Shown: one piece after another, positions 36,646-46,378 of the stretch | Numbering within the stretch: the stretch's first letter is position 1 | How the letters are laid out: every line of letters starts with the position of its first letter | Assembly: GCF_003345355.1 (NCBI RefSeq) | Contig: NZ_QQNB01000001.1 | Coordinates: forward strand, 620,001-684,000 | Direction: 5' to 3' | From: Sphingomonas aracearum | Lineage (GTDB): Bacteria > Pseudomonadota > Alphaproteobacteria > Sphingomonadales > Sphingomonadaceae | Length of the DNA stretch: 64,000 nucleotides | Translations under genes and position numbers: made by a program | Notes under the pieces: model-generated | Told to the model about the DNA's origin: nothing | The model's input: only the letters and a program-made list of their open reading frames with translations | Database searches by the model: none

Positions 36646-39348
36646 TCAGCCGCGCGCGTGCAGCGCGGCCTGCGCGGCCGCCAGCCGCGCGATCGGCACG
36701 CGATAGGGCGACGCGGACACGTAATCGAGGCCGACCTTCTCGCAAAAGGCGATGCTCGCCGGATCGCCGCCATGCTCGCCGCAGATGCCCAGCTTGATGC
36801 CGTCCCGCGTCTTGCGACCCCGCTCGGCCGCCAGCTCGATCAACTGGCCCACGCCCTCCACGTCCAGGCTGACGAACGGATCCTTCGGATAGATGCCGCG
36901 CTCCACATAGGTCGTCAGGAAGCGCGCGGCATCGTCGCGGCTGACGCCCAGCGTGGTCTGGGTCAGGTCGTTGGTGCCGAACGAGAAGAACTCGCCCACC
37001 TCCGCGATCTCGCCCGCCATCAACGCGGCACGCGGCAGCTCGATCATCGTGCCGACGAGATACTCGATCTCGCGCCCGCGCTCGGCGAACACCTGCTTGG
37101 CGGCGGCATCGACCACCGCCTTCATCAGCTCCAGCTCGCGGCGGGTGGCGACCAGCGGGATCATGATCTCCGGGATCGGCGCCGCCCCCGATTTCTCGGC
37201 CACATCGATCGCCGCCTCGAAGATAGCGCGCGCCTGCATCTCGTAGATTTCCGGATAGGTCACGCCCAGCCGGCACCCGCGATGTCCCAGCATCGGGTTG
37301 AACTCGTGCAACTCCGCCGCGCGCCGCTTCAGCACATCCACCTCGACCCCCGCCGCGCTCGCGACCTCGGCGAACTCGGCTTCCTCGTGCGGCAGGAATT
37401 CGTGCAGCGGCGGATCGAGCAGGCGGATCGTGACAGGCAGGCCCGCCATCACCTCGAACAGCTCGACGAAATCGCTGCGCTGCTCCGGCAGCAGCCGCTC
37501 CAGCGCGGCCTTCCGCCCGTCCACGTCCTCGGCCAGGATCATCTGGCGCACCGCGGTGATCCGCTCGGCCTCGAAAAACATGTGCTCGGTCCGGCACAGG
37601 CCGATCCCCTCCGCCCCGAACTCGCGCGCGGTGCGGGCGTCCAGCGGCGTCTCGGCATTGGCGCGCACCTTCAGGCGGCGGACCTTGTCGGCCCATTCCA
37701 TCAGCGTGCCGAAGTCGCCCGCCAGCTCGGGCTGCACCGTCGGCACCGCGCCCGCCATCACCTCGCCGGTCGCACCGTCGATGGTGACGACATCGCCCTC
37801 GCGGACCTCACGCCCGCCACCGACGCGCATCACCTTGGCCTTGGCGTCGATCGAAATGCCGCCCGCGCCCGACACGCACGGCCGCCCCATGCCGCGCGCC
37901 ACCACCGCGGCGTGGCTGGTCATGCCGCCGCGCGCCGTCAGGATGCCCCTGGCCGCGTGCATGCCGTGAATATCCTCGGGCGAGGTCTCGGTGCGGATCA
38001 GGATCACCGCCTCCCCGGCCGCTGCGCGCTTCTCCGCGGTGTCGCTGTCGAACACCGCCGCCCCGCTCGCCGCACCGGGCGACGCCGGCAGGCCCTTGGC
38101 GATCACGTCGCGCTGCGCGGAAGGATCGAGCGTCGGGTGCAGCAGCTGGTCCAGCGCCGCCGGATCGACGCGGGCGACCGCTTCCTCCTGCGAGATGAGG
38201 CCTTCCTCGGCCATGTCCACCGCGATCTTCAGCGCCGCCTTGGCGGTGCGCTTGCCGCTCCGCGTCTGCAGCATCCACAGCTTGCCCTGCTGCACGGTGA
38301 ACTCGATATCCTGCATGTCGCGGTAATGCCGCTCGAGCCGGTCGAACACCGCCGCCAGCTCGGCATAGGCGTCGGGCATCGCTTCTTCCATCGACGCGGC
38401 CTTGGCACCCGCCGCTTCGCGCGCATCCTTGGTCAGATATTGCGGCGTGCGGATGCCGGCGACCACATCCTCGCCCTGCGCGTTGATCAGGAACTCGCCG
38501 TAATAAGCGTTGTCGCCCTTGGACGGATCGCGGGTGAAGGCGACGCCGGTGGCCGAGGTATCGCCCATGTTGCCGAACACCATCGCCTGCACGTTCACCG
38601 CCGTGCCCCAGGTATGCGGAATGTCGTTCAGCCGGCGATAGACCTTGGCGCGCTCCGCCTGCCACGATCCGAACACCGCCCCGATCGCACCCCAGAGCTG
38701 GTCGTGCACGTCCTGCGGGAACGGCTTGCCCCATTGCTCCTCGACGAGCCCCTTGTACTCGGCCACCAGCGCGCGCCAGTCGTCGGCGGAAAGTTCGGTA
38801 TCGAGGGTGAAGCCCTTGTCCTCCTTGGCAATCTCCAGCGCTTCCTCGAACGCGCCGTGATCCAGTTCCAGCACCACGTCCGAATACATCTGGATGAAGC
38901 GGCGATAGCTGTCCCAGGCGAAGCGGTCGTCGCCCGACGCCGCAGCGAGGCCCTCGACCGTCTGGTCGTTGAGGCCGAGGTTCAGCACCGTGTCCATCAT
39001 CCCCGGCATCGACACGCGCGCGCCGGAGCGGACGGAGACGAGCAGCGGGTCGGCGGCATCGCCGAAGCGCTTGCCGGTCACGCCCTCGATATGCGCGATC
39101 CCGTTCGCCACTTCATCGCGCAAGGACTGGGGAAAGCTCTCGCCTTCCTCGTAATAGCGCGTGCACATCGCGGTGGAGATGGTGAAGCCCGGCGGCACCG
39201 GCAGGCCGATGGACGCCATCTCGGCCAGGTTCGATCCCTTGCCGCCGAGCAGGTTCTTGTCGCCCTTGCCCCCGTCGGAGACACCGCCGCCGAAGCGGTA
39301 GACGTACTGCACGTCCGCATCCGTGCTCAGGGTCGCTGCGCTGGCCAT
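36646..39348 (-). CDS. ppdK: Pyruvate, phosphate dikinase
   Basis: A 900-residue enzyme interconverting pyruvate, ATP and phosphate with phosphoenolpyruvate, AMP and pyrophosphate. It gives a route from pyruvate to PEP for gluconeogenesis on organic acids. The N-terminal nucleotide-binding domain has GGKGSNLAEMASIGLPVPPGF. The phosphohistidine swivel domain has GGMTSHAAVVARGMGRPCVS with His479, and the C-terminal PEP/pyruvate barrel has GLCRTEHMFF and MLGHRGCRLGVTYPE. ATG 39348 has GAGGAAG upstream. It is complete. Confidence 0.96.
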   Translation of the reverse strand: MASAATLSTDADVQYVYRFGGGVSDGGKGDKNLLGGKGSNLAEMASIGLPVPPGFTISTAMCTRYYEEGESFPQSLRDEVANGIAHIEGVTGKRFGDAADPLLVSVRSGARVSMPGMMDTVLNLGLNDQTVEGLAAASGDDRFAWDSYRRFIQMYSDVVLELDHGAFEEALEIAKEDKGFTLDTELSADDWRALVAEYKGLVEEQWGKPFPQDVHDQLWGAIGAVFGSWQAERAKVYRRLNDIPHTWGTAVNVQAMVFGNMGDTSATGVAFTRDPSKGDNAYYGEFLINAQGEDVVAGIRTPQYLTKDAREAAGAKAASMEEAMPDAYAELAAVFDRLERHYRDMQDIEFTVQQGKLWMLQTRSGKRTAKAALKIAVDMAEEGLISQEEAVARVDPAALDQLLHPTLDPSAQRDVIAKGLPASPGAASGAAVFDSDTAEKRAAAGEAVILIRTETSPEDIHGMHAARGILTARGGMTSHAAVVARGMGRPCVSGAGGISIDAKAKVMRVGGGREVREGDVVTIDGATGEVMAGAVPTVQPELAGDFGTLMEWADKVRRLKVRANAETPLDARTAREFGAEGIGLCRTEHMFFEAERITAVRQMILAEDVDGRKAALERLLPEQRSDFVELFEVMAGLPVTIRLLDPPLHEFLPHEEAEFAEVASAAGVEVDVLKRRAAELHEFNPMLGHRGCRLGVTYPEIYEMQARAIFEAAIDVAEKSGAAPIPEIMIPLVATRRELELMKAVVDAAAKQVFAERGREIEYLVGTMIELPRAALMAGEIAEVGEFFSFGTNDLTQTTLGVSRDDAARFLTTYVERGIYPKDPFVSLDVEGVGQLIELAAERGRKTRDGIKLGICGEHGGDPASIAFCEKVGLDYVSASPYRVPIARLAAAQAALHARG

Positions 39349-39471
39349 GATACTCTTCCTCGGTGTGTGTTTTGCGGGATTGTGCACCGCAACAGGTTCT
39401 TGTTCAATCCTGGGGAGGGGGATCGCGTTCCGAACCGGGAACGAGGAGGGCGCGGGGCTACCGCATGGTCG

Positions 39472-41886
39472 TCAGCCCTCGATCTTCGAGAAGTCGGCAA
39501 CGGTGTGCACGGCGGTCCGCACGCGATCGAGCAAGGCGAGGCGCCGCGCGCGCTTGGCCGGATCGGGATCGTTGACGATCACGCCCTCGAAGAACGCATC
39601 GATCGGCCCGCGCAAGGTGGCCAGCGCCGCCATGGCCGCCTCGAAATCCTCGGCGGCAACCGCGCGCGCCGCGGCCGGCTCGGCGGCATCGAGCGCGGCA
39701 AGCAGATCGGCCTCGGCGGGTTCCATAGCGCCCTTGTGGTCATTCCCGCGGGGGGGGGAATCCAGAGCCGCTGTCGTCTCGACCCCATCGCCATCGCCCG
39801 GCGTCTGGATCCCCGCCTCCGCGGGGATGACGTCTGTGGGGGAGGCGCCATACCCCTCCTTCTTCAGGATATTCGCCGCCCGCTTGTACCCCGCCAGCAG
39901 GTTCGCCCCGTCCTCGGTAGTCACGAAAGCCTGCAACGCCCGCACCCGCGCGAGCAGCCGGACCAGATCGTCCTCCCCACCCAGCGCGAACACCGCGTCG
40001 ATCAGGTCATGCCGCACGCCTGCCTCACGCTGCTGAACCTTGAGGCGGTCGGCGAAGAAATCCACCGGTGACGCCGGGTGCAGCCCTTGCGCGCGCACCC
40101 CGCCATAAAAGGGCGCATCGGCGGCAACGGGGAAGCATAGCACTTCCGCGCCCTCGCTCATCAGCCGCCTGGTGTCGCCCTGCACCTCCAGATACATCGG
40201 CTTCTCCGGAACGGTCCTGCCGAGGCTTCGCAGGCATGTTTCCAGATGCAGGTCGACAGCCTTGGTCAGCCAGGTGCTCAGCGAGCCGCGCAGGCCGTTG
40301 TCCGTCACCAGCCGAATGACGCCCAGCGCCGCCCGGCGCAGTGCGAAGGGATCCTTCGATCCCGTCGGCGGCTCCTCCAGCAGAAAGAAGCCGCGCAACG
40401 TGTCCAGCTTGTCCGCCAGACTGACCGCCACCGTCACCGGCGCGGTCGGCACCTCATCCCCCTGCCCGACCGGCTTGTAATGATCCCGCACCGCCTCGGC
40501 GACTTGCGCGTCCTCGCCCTGTGCCCCGGCGTAATAGCCGCCCATCAGCCCCTGCAATTCCGGGAACTCGCCGACCATGCCGGTGACGAGGTCCGCCTTG
40601 GCCAGCCGCGCCGCGCGCTCCGCCATGTCGGCGAGCTCCTCCGTTCCCCGGCGAAGGCCGGGGTCCAGTCGGGAAGGCTGCTGTTGGCTGGCGCTGCGCT
40701 CCGTGACCTCGGACGTGCCAACTGGGCCCCGGCCTTCGCCGGGGAGCGATGAAGAAACAATCCCCTCCTCCACCAGCCAGCGCGCGAGCTTCGCCACGCG
40801 CTCCACCTTGTCGGCGACCGTGCCGAGCTTCTCGTGAAACACGATCTTCTCGAGCTTCTTCGCCTGCTCCGCCAGCGGCACCTTCAGGTCCGTCTCGTAG
40901 AAGAACCGCGCGTCCGACAAGCGCGCCGCCAGCACCTTGCGGTTGCCCTCCACGATCCGCTCGCCGCCGTCCGCCGCCTCGATATTGGCGGTGCAGACGA
41001 AGGCGTTCGCCAGCTTCCCTGAAGCATCCGAGCACACGAAATACTTCTGGTTCACCCGCGCGGTCAGCTGGATCACCTCCGGCGGCACCGACAGGAACTC
41101 GGGCTCGAACCGCCCGAGCAGCGGCACCGGCCACTCCGTCAGCCCGGCATTCTCCGCCACCAGCCCCTCGTCCGCGATCAGCGACAGCCCGGCCTCCGCC
41201 GCCAGCGCCGAAGCCCGCTCGCGCACGATCGCGCGCCGCTCGTCCTGATCGACGATCACATGGCACGCGCGCAGCTTCTCGACATAGTCCGCCGCCGAGC
41301 CGATGGTGATGACGCCCGGATGGTGGAAGCGATGCCCCACCGTCGCTGCGCCCGACACGACGCCGGCGATCTCGCACGGCACCACGTCGTCGCCGAACAA
41401 AGCGACGATGCCCTGCAACGGCCGCACCCAGCGCAAGGACTCGGTGGAAGCCGACGCCGCCCCCCAGCGCATCGACTTGGGCCAGGGAAACGCGCGCACG
41501 ATCGCCGGGATCGCCTCGGCCAGCACGTCCGCCGCCTTGCGACCCGGCTTCTCCAACACGGCGAACCACACGCCGTCGCGTTCGGTCAACTGATCGGCGG
41601 ACAGCCCGGTCTTGCGCAGGAAACCCTCCAGCGCCTGCGCCGGCGCCGAGGTACGCGGCCCTTTGGTCTCCTCGCGCACCGCCGCCGTCTCTGCCGGCAG
41701 TTCGCGCGCGATCAGCGCCAGCCGCCGCGGCGTGGCATAGGTGACGATCTCGCCCGCCTTCATCCCGGCACGGTCCAGCTCGGCCGCGAACAGCCGCGCC
41801 AGATCCTCGCGGGCCTTGTCCTGCATGCGTGCAGGAATTTCCTCCGAACGGAGTTCCAGCAGGAAGTCGGTCGCGAGATCGGTCAC
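39472..41886 (-). CDS. glyS: Glycyl-tRNA synthetase beta subunit with two repeat-derived insertions
   Basis: An 804-residue beta subunit of the alpha2-beta2 glycyl-tRNA synthetase. The N-terminus [19 protein letters not shown] and family blocks such as [32 protein letters not shown] and [14 protein letters not shown] are intact. Two extra in-frame stretches come from genomic palindromes: about residues 380-414 ([10 protein letters not shown] ... [11 protein letters not shown]) and about 686-716 ([12 protein letters not shown] ... LDSPPRGND). The start is GTG 41886, overlapping the glyQ stop (GTGA). Both insertions fall in regions likely to be loops, since the surrounding motifs are unbroken and the frame continues to a normal C-terminus. 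Confidence 0.94.
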   Translation of the reverse strand: MTDLATDFLLELRSEEIPARMQDKAREDLARLFAAELDRAGMKAGEIVTYATPRRLALIARELPAETAAVREETKGPRTSAPAQALEGFLRKTGLSADQLTERDGVWFAVLEKPGRKAADVLAEAIPAIVRAFPWPKSMRWGAASASTESLRWVRPLQGIVALFGDDVVPCEIAGVVSGAATVGHRFHHPGVITIGSAADYVEKLRACHVIVDQDERRAIVRERASALAAEAGLSLIADEGLVAENAGLTEWPVPLLGRFEPEFLSVPPEVIQLTARVNQKYFVCSDASGKLANAFVCTANIEAADGGERIVEGNRKVLAARLSDARFFYETDLKVPLAEQAKKLEKIVFHEKLGTVADKVERVAKLARWLVEEGIVSSSLPGEGRGPVGTSEVTERSASQQQPSRLDPGLRRGTEELADMAERAARLAKADLVTGMVGEFPELQGLMGGYYAGAQGEDAQVAEAVRDHYKPVGQGDEVPTAPVTVAVSLADKLDTLRGFFLLEEPPTGSKDPFALRRAALGVIRLVTDNGLRGSLSTWLTKAVDLHLETCLRSLGRTVPEKPMYLEVQGDTRRLMSEGAEVLCFPVAADAPFYGGVRAQGLHPASPVDFFADRLKVQQREAGVRHDLIDAVFALGGEDDLVRLLARVRALQAFVTTEDGANLLAGYKRAANILKKEGYGASPTDVIPAEAGIQTPGDGDGVETTAALDSPPRGNDHKGAMEPAEADLLAALDAAEPAAARAVAAEDFEAAMAALATLRGPIDAFFEGVIVNDPDPAKRARRLALLDRVRTAVHTVADFSKIEG
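39739..39831. repeat. Palindromic repeat inside glyS (VIPAEAGIQ type)
   Basis: Arms GTCATTCCCGCG... (from 39739) and ...CGCGGGGATGAC (to 39831), with inner ATCCAGA / TCTGGAT pairs. This is the widespread palindrome whose translation reads VIPAEAGIQ. It lies in frame within the 3' part of glyS. The left arm has a run of nine G (39750-39758) where other copies alternate bases. Confidence 0.85.
40643..40747. repeat. Palindromic repeat inside glyS (CCCCGGC-GCCGGGG type)
   Basis: Left arm TTCCCCGGCGAAGGCCGGGG with TCCAGT following; right arm ACTGGGCCCCGGCCTTCGCC from 40720, ending about 40747. The 50-base centre is unique. Near-identical arms occur at 43818-43918 and 47214-47317. Translated in the glyS frame it encodes [10 protein letters not shown] and [11 protein letters not shown]. 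Confidence 0.88.
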
Positions 41887-42779
41887 AGCGTCCACCCCGA
41901 ATAGCGCGCCTGCCAGTCGGGCGTGTTCTTCTCGATCCATGCGGCGCATGCGCCCTTCGCCAGGTCGCGCACGCGGCCGATATAGGCCTGCCGCTCCGCC
42001 ACCGAGATCACGCCGCGCGCCTGCAACAGGTTGAAGATGTGGCTCGCCTCGATCGCCTGTTCATAGGCCGGGATCGGCAGCTTGGCCTCCAGGCAGTTCT
42101 CGCATTCGGCTGCCGCCTTGCGGAACTGGTCGAACAGCGTGTCGGTGTTCGCCACCTCGAAGTTCCAGGTCGACATCTGCACTTCGTTCTCGTGGAACAC
42201 GTCGCCATACGACACCCCGGCATCGTTGAACGCCAGGTCGTACACGCTGTCCACGTTCTGGATGTACATGGCCAGCCGCTCCAGCCCGTAGGTCAGCTCG
42301 CCCGCCACCGGCTTGCAGTCGAACCCGCCCATCTGCTGGAAATAGGTGAACTGCGTCACCTCCATCCCGTCGCACCACACTTCCCAGCCAAGGCCCCAGG
42401 CGCCCAAGGTCGGGCTTTCCCAATCGTCCTCCACGAAGCGGATGTCGTGCCGGGTGAAATCGATGCCGATGGCGGCCAGGCTGCCGAGATACAGCTCCTG
42501 CAGATCGGCGGGCGAAGGCTTCAGGATCACCTGATACTGATAGTAATGCTGGAGCCGGTTGGGATTCTCGCCATAGCGCCCGTCGGTCGGCCGGCGGCAC
42601 GGCTGGACAAAGGCGGCGTTCCACGGCTCGGGGCCGAGCGCGCGCAGCGTCGTCGCGGTGTGAAACGTGCCCGCGCCCATGCGCATGTCGTACGGTTGCA
42701 GGATCAGGCACCCGCGCGCGCTCCAGTAATCGTGGAGCGTCAGGATCATGCGCTGGAAGCTGAGCGGTTGGCTCGGCAA
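41883..42779 (-). CDS. glyQ: Glycyl-tRNA synthetase alpha subunit
   Basis: A 298-residue catalytic class II synthetase subunit that activates glycine and charges tRNA-Gly with GlyS. Conserved blocks: [13 protein letters not shown] start ([20 protein letters not shown]), [19 protein letters not shown], and [20 protein letters not shown]. The chosen start is TTG 42779, which has AGGGG upstream and gives the usual N-terminus (PLSFQRMIL). A GTG at 42827 would add 16 residues across a likely promoter. The stop overlaps the glyS start by 4 bases. Confidence 0.94.
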   Translation of the reverse strand: MPSQPLSFQRMILTLHDYWSARGCLILQPYDMRMGAGTFHTATTLRALGPEPWNAAFVQPCRRPTDGRYGENPNRLQHYYQYQVILKPSPADLQELYLGSLAAIGIDFTRHDIRFVEDDWESPTLGAWGLGWEVWCDGMEVTQFTYFQQMGGFDCKPVAGELTYGLERLAMYIQNVDSVYDLAFNDAGVSYGDVFHENEVQMSTWNFEVANTDTLFDQFRKAAAECENCLEAKLPIPAYEQAIEASHIFNLLQARGVISVAERQAYIGRVRDLAKGACAAWIEKNTPDWQARYSGWTL

Positions 42780-42900
42780 TTGGAGGCCCCTAACTAAACA
42801 GATAGTTGAGCTTGGCCTCTGGCCCACGCCCGCGGCGGAATCAACCGCCCGGCAAGGATTGCGCGTGGAGAAGGGCCGCTCGTCCCGCTATGGAGAGCTT

Positions 42901-43806
42901 ATGATCGCCCGCCTCGCGCTTGCCGCCGCCCTGCTCCTCCCCGCCCCCGCCTGCGCGCAGACCGCGCCCCAGCCAGCGCCCAGTACGGCGGCCGCCAACG
43001 ACGCCGACCCCGCGCTGTGGGTCGTCAAGGACGCGGACACGACCGTCTACCTGTTCGGCACCATCCACGTGCTGAAGCCGGGCGTCACCTGGTTCGACGA
43101 GGGCGTGAAGAAGTCGTTCGACAGCGCCGACACGCTGGTCCTCGAAATGGTGCAGCCGCCCCAGGCCGAGATGGCGCAGCTCATCGCCACCAGGGCCGCC
43201 GCGCCCGCCGGCCCCGCCCTGCCCGACAAGCTGCCGCCAAAGGATCGCGACGCCTACAAGGCCGCGCTCACCGGTCTCGGCCTGCCCGTCACCGCGTTCG
43301 ACCGCACCGATCCGTGGTTCGCCGCGATGAACCTCTCACTGCTGCCGGTCATGAAGCTCGGCTACGATCCCACCAACGGCCCGGAGGAAGTGCTGTCCGC
43401 CGCCGCGAAGCAATCGGCCAAGAAGGTGGTCGGGCTGGAAACCGCCGCGCAGCAGATCGGCTTTTTCGACGGCATCTCGGACGCAGGCCAGGTCGCCTTC
43501 CTCACCTCCACCGTGCGCGACCTGCCGAAGATCGGGGCGACGCTGGACGAGATGGTCGGCGAATGGTCGCGCGGCGACGTGGAGGCGCTGGCCGAGACGG
43601 TGAACGAAGGCGTGGACGAGATCCCCGAGGTCCGCCGCGTCCTCCTTACGGATCGCAACGCGAACTGGGCTAAGTGGATCGCGCAGCGGATGAAGACGCC
43701 CGGCACTGTCTTCGTCGCGGTTGGCGCGGGCCACCTGGCCGGCAAGGGCAGCGTGCAGGACGATCTCGGCGCCTACAAGCTGAAGGCCGTGCGGGTCAGC
43801 TATTGA
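42901..43806 (+). CDS. TraB/GumN family protein, exported (copy 1)
   Basis: A 301-residue secreted protein. The signal peptide is MIARLALAAALLLPAPACA. The TraB/GumN domain carries the two family signatures: VYLFGTIHVLKP near the N-terminus and FVAVGAGHLAGKGSVQD near the C-terminus, each with a conserved histidine, plus conserved acidic residues between them. The fold is related to metalloprotease-like Tiki domains. Bacterial function is uncertain. GGAGAG precedes the ATG. A second copy follows, 60 bases downstream. Confidence 0.9.
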   Translation: MIARLALAAALLLPAPACAQTAPQPAPSTAAANDADPALWVVKDADTTVYLFGTIHVLKPGVTWFDEGVKKSFDSADTLVLEMVQPPQAEMAQLIATRAAAPAGPALPDKLPPKDRDAYKAALTGLGLPVTAFDRTDPWFAAMNLSLLPVMKLGYDPTNGPEEVLSAAAKQSAKKVVGLETAAQQIGFFDGISDAGQVAFLTSTVRDLPKIGATLDEMVGEWSRGDVEALAETVNEGVDEIPEVRRVLLTDRNANWAKWIAQRMKTPGTVFVAVGAGHLAGKGSVQDDLGAYKLKAVRVSY

Positions 43807-43817
43807 TGATTTCCCTG

Positions 43818-43918
43818 CTCCCCGGCGAAGCCGGGACCCAGTTGGGAAGGTGGTAATAACCAAGCGATGACGCCCGCGACCATCGTCCCTCAACTGGACC
43901 CCGGCCTCCGCCGGGGAA
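43818..43918. repeat. Palindromic repeat overlapping the start of the second TraB/GumN gene
   Basis: Left arm CTCCCCGGCGAAGCCGGGAC followed by CCAGTTG; right arm CAACTGGACCCCGGCCTCCG from 43891, then CCGGGGAA. Same family as the repeat at 40643-40747. The right arm is translated as [10 protein letters not shown], the start of the next protein's signal peptide. Confidence 0.85.
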
Positions 43919-44748
43919 CCGCTCTTATAGCCGCCCTCCTCCTCGCCGCCTGCAAACCGGCGGTGGAGGCCCACCCCGCGCTCTACGAAGTCCGCGACGC
44001 CGACACCGTGATATGGCTGCTCGGGACTATCCACCTACTTCCCGCCGACGTGCACTGGCGCACCCCCGCGATTAAACAGGCGATCGACAGCGCCGACACC
44101 CTCGTCACTGAAATCCCCTTCACCGCCGATGACAGCGCCATGGCCCGCTTCACCGCCGCCGGCCAGGCGAGCGGCCTGCCACCCCTCGCAGCCCGCACCA
44201 TCGATCCGGCCGCGCTCGCCCGCGCCCTCACCACTGCCGACCTCGCTCCCGATGCCCTGGACGGCTGGAAGACCTGGGCCGCCGCGCTGCACCTCGCCGC
44301 GCTTGCCACCCGCTCGGTCGCGGCCGACCGCGAGCATGGCGTGGAGGCCGTGCTCGCCGCCGATTTCGCCGGCCGCCCTCGCCAGGCGCTGGAAACCGAT
44401 CACCAGCAATTCGCGATCTTCGATGCCCTGCCCGAACCGACGCAGCGCGCGCTGCTCGCCGGCGCGGTCCGTGGCGTCACCCGCGACGGCGCCGACTACC
44501 GCGCCGAACTCGCCGCCTGGTCCGCCGGCAACCCGGCGCGCATCGCCGCCGCGGTGGAGCCGGAACTCGCCGCCTCGCCCGCCTTGCGCGACGCATTGCT
44601 CACCCGCCGCGACGCGCGCTGGGCGGCGTGGCTTTCCCGCCGCATGGGCCCGCCCGGCCGCGTGCTGGTGGCCGTGGGCGCAGGGCATGTCGCCGGCCTC
44701 GTGGAACGCTTGCGCGCGCGAGGCTTTCGGGTGCGACGGGTCGCCTGA
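43867..44748 (+). CDS. TraB/GumN family lipoprotein (copy 2)
   Basis: A 293-residue paralogue of the preceding gene. The signatures IWLLGTIHLLPADVHW and VLVAVGAGHVAGLVERL are intact. It has a lipobox (LLLAAC, Cys29), so it should be anchored to a membrane. The signal peptide is odd: residues 9-18 ([10 protein letters not shown]) are encoded by the arm of a genomic palindrome, providing the arginines of the N-region. No ribosome-binding site is obvious before ATG 43867. The hydrophobic core starts after the repeat, so an internal start is possible, but no ATG, GTG or TTG seems better placed. Confidence 0.82.
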   Translation: MTPATIVPQLDPGLRRGTALIAALLLAACKPAVEAHPALYEVRDADTVIWLLGTIHLLPADVHWRTPAIKQAIDSADTLVTEIPFTADDSAMARFTAAGQASGLPPLAARTIDPAALARALTTADLAPDALDGWKTWAAALHLAALATRSVAADREHGVEAVLAADFAGRPRQALETDHQQFAIFDALPEPTQRALLAGAVRGVTRDGADYRAELAAWSAGNPARIAAAVEPELAASPALRDALLTRRDARWAAWLSRRMGPPGRVLVAVGAGHVAGLVERLRARGFRVRRVA

Positions 44749-44773
44749 TCCAGCCTCTTCCCCGGAGTTCTCC

Positions 44774-45589
44774 ATGGACCATATCACCAGCAACGGCACC
44801 AGCATCCCCGCGCTCGGCTTCGGCGTCTTCCGCATGAGCGATGCGGAGGTCGAGCGCGTCGTCCCCGCCGCGCTGGAGGCCGGCTTCCGCCATTTCGACA
44901 CCGCCCAATTCTACCAGAACGAAGCCGCGCTCGGCCGCGCGCTGAAGTCCGCCGGCGTGCCGCGCGACGAGCTGTTCCTCACCACCAAGGTCTGGCCGGA
45001 CAGCTACAAGGCCGGCGTGTTCGCGGACTCGGTCGATCGCAGCCTGGAACAGCTTGGGCTGGATCAGGTCGACCTCCTGCTCCTTCACTGGCCCGGCCAC
45101 GACGTACCCGTCGCCGATCAGGTGGCGATGATCGCGCAGGTGCAGGCCGCCGGCAAGACCCGCGCCATCGGCGTCAGCAACTACAATTCGGCGCAGTTGC
45201 GCGAGGCAGCCGGCATCGCCACCATCGCCACCGATCAGGTGGAGTTCCAGCCCTGGCTCGACCAGTCCCGGCTGAAGTCCACCGCCGACGATCTCGGCGT
45301 GGCGCTCACCGCTTATTACGTCATGGCCGACGGCCGCGTGCCCAGGGACGAGAACCTCTGCGCGATCGGCGACAAATACGGCAAGAGCGCCGCGCAGGTC
45401 GCGCTGCGCTGGGTGGTGCAGCAGGGCGTGATCGCGCTCAGCAAGACCGCCAATCCGGACCGCGTGGCCGAAAACGCCGCCATCTTCGACTTCCACCTGT
45501 CCGACGAGGACATGGCCGCCATCTCCGCCATGGGCACGCGCGAAGGTCGCATCGTCAGCCCCGCCGCACTCGCTCCCGACTGGGACTGA
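44774..45589 (+). CDS. Aldo/keto reductase
   Basis: A 271-residue NADPH-dependent reductase with a TIM barrel. The catalytic tetrad is Asp42, Tyr47, Lys72 and His105 (HFDTAQFYQNE, TTKVW, LLLHWPG). The C-terminal NADP-binding residues lie in VIALSKTANPDRVAENAAIF. It resembles 2,5-diketo-gluconate reductases by length and motifs. The physiological substrate is unknown. GGAG lies 6 bases upstream of the ATG. Confidence 0.92.
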   Translation: MDHITSNGTSIPALGFGVFRMSDAEVERVVPAALEAGFRHFDTAQFYQNEAALGRALKSAGVPRDELFLTTKVWPDSYKAGVFADSVDRSLEQLGLDQVDLLLLHWPGHDVPVADQVAMIAQVQAAGKTRAIGVSNYNSAQLREAAGIATIATDQVEFQPWLDQSRLKSTADDLGVALTAYYVMADGRVPRDENLCAIGDKYGKSAAQVALRWVVQQGVIALSKTANPDRVAENAAIFDFHLSDEDMAAISAMGTREGRIVSPAALAPDWD

Positions 45590-45739
45590 ACGCCACCCCC
45601 GTTGGCGCCTGGCCAGGTCTGAAACGCATCACCCACCAGTTGCCTTTTCGCCCCCGTTCCGCTAGGCGCCCTCGCTTCCGGCCAGGGTCATCCCTGGAGG
45701 CCTGGCCGGGAAAGCAAACCCGTTTCGGAGAATGAACAG

Positions 45740-46354
45740 ATGAGCGACATCCTTACGCTCGCTGCCGAGACGCGCGAGCAGGTTGGCAAGGGAGCCTCCC
45801 GTTCGCTGCGTCGTGAAGGCCGCGTCCCCGCCGTGATCTACGGCAACAAGCAGGCCCCCGCCTCGATCCATGTCGAGGAAAAGGAGCTCACCCGCCTGCT
45901 CCACACCGGTCACTTCCTGTCTTCGGTCATCATGGTCGATGCCGGTGGCCAGCAGATCCGCACGCTGGCGAAGGACGTCGCCTTCCACCCGGTCACCGAT
46001 CGCCCGACGCACGTCGACTTCCTGCGCATCGGCGAGCATACCGAGGTCACCGTCTCGGTGCCCGTCGTGTTCGTTGACGAGGACCAGGCACCCTACAGCC
46101 GCGCCGGCGGCGTGCTGAACGTCGTCCGCCACGAGGTCGAGCTGGTGTGCGACGCCGCCGACATCCCGACCGAGCTCAGCATCTCGCTGGCCGGCCGCGA
46201 AGTGGGCGATTCGATCCACATCTCGGACGTTTCGCTGCCGCAGGGCATCAAGCCGTCGGTCACCGATCGCGACTTCACCATCGCCACCATCGTTCCGCCG
46301 ACCGTGCCGGTTTCGGCTGACGAGGCGGCCACGCCCGAGGGCGGCGAAGCGTAA
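45740..46354 (+). CDS. rplY: 50S ribosomal protein L25/general stress protein Ctc
   Basis: A 204-residue long-form L25. The N-terminal 5S-rRNA-binding domain ([39 protein letters not shown]) is followed by the Ctc-type C-terminal domain ([20 protein letters not shown]). It is the long form common in alphaproteobacteria. GGAG lies 9 bases upstream of the ATG. It precedes pth, the usual order. Confidence 0.96.
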   Translation: MSDILTLAAETREQVGKGASRSLRREGRVPAVIYGNKQAPASIHVEEKELTRLLHTGHFLSSVIMVDAGGQQIRTLAKDVAFHPVTDRPTHVDFLRIGEHTEVTVSVPVVFVDEDQAPYSRAGGVLNVVRHEVELVCDAADIPTELSISLAGREVGDSIHISDVSLPQGIKPSVTDRDFTIATIVPPTVPVSADEAATPEGGEA

Positions 46355-46378
46355 GCCTTCGTGCGAACGGTATAAATT

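Noticed and set aside
36580..40071. Plus-strand frame of more than 1100 codons opposite ppdK and glyS
   Set aside because: Antisense shadow of two well-supported genes. The product is His/Arg/Leu-rich without domains.
43867..44748. Second TraB/GumN gene as a pseudogene because of the repeat at its start
   Set aside because: The frame is open, both family signatures and a lipobox are intact.
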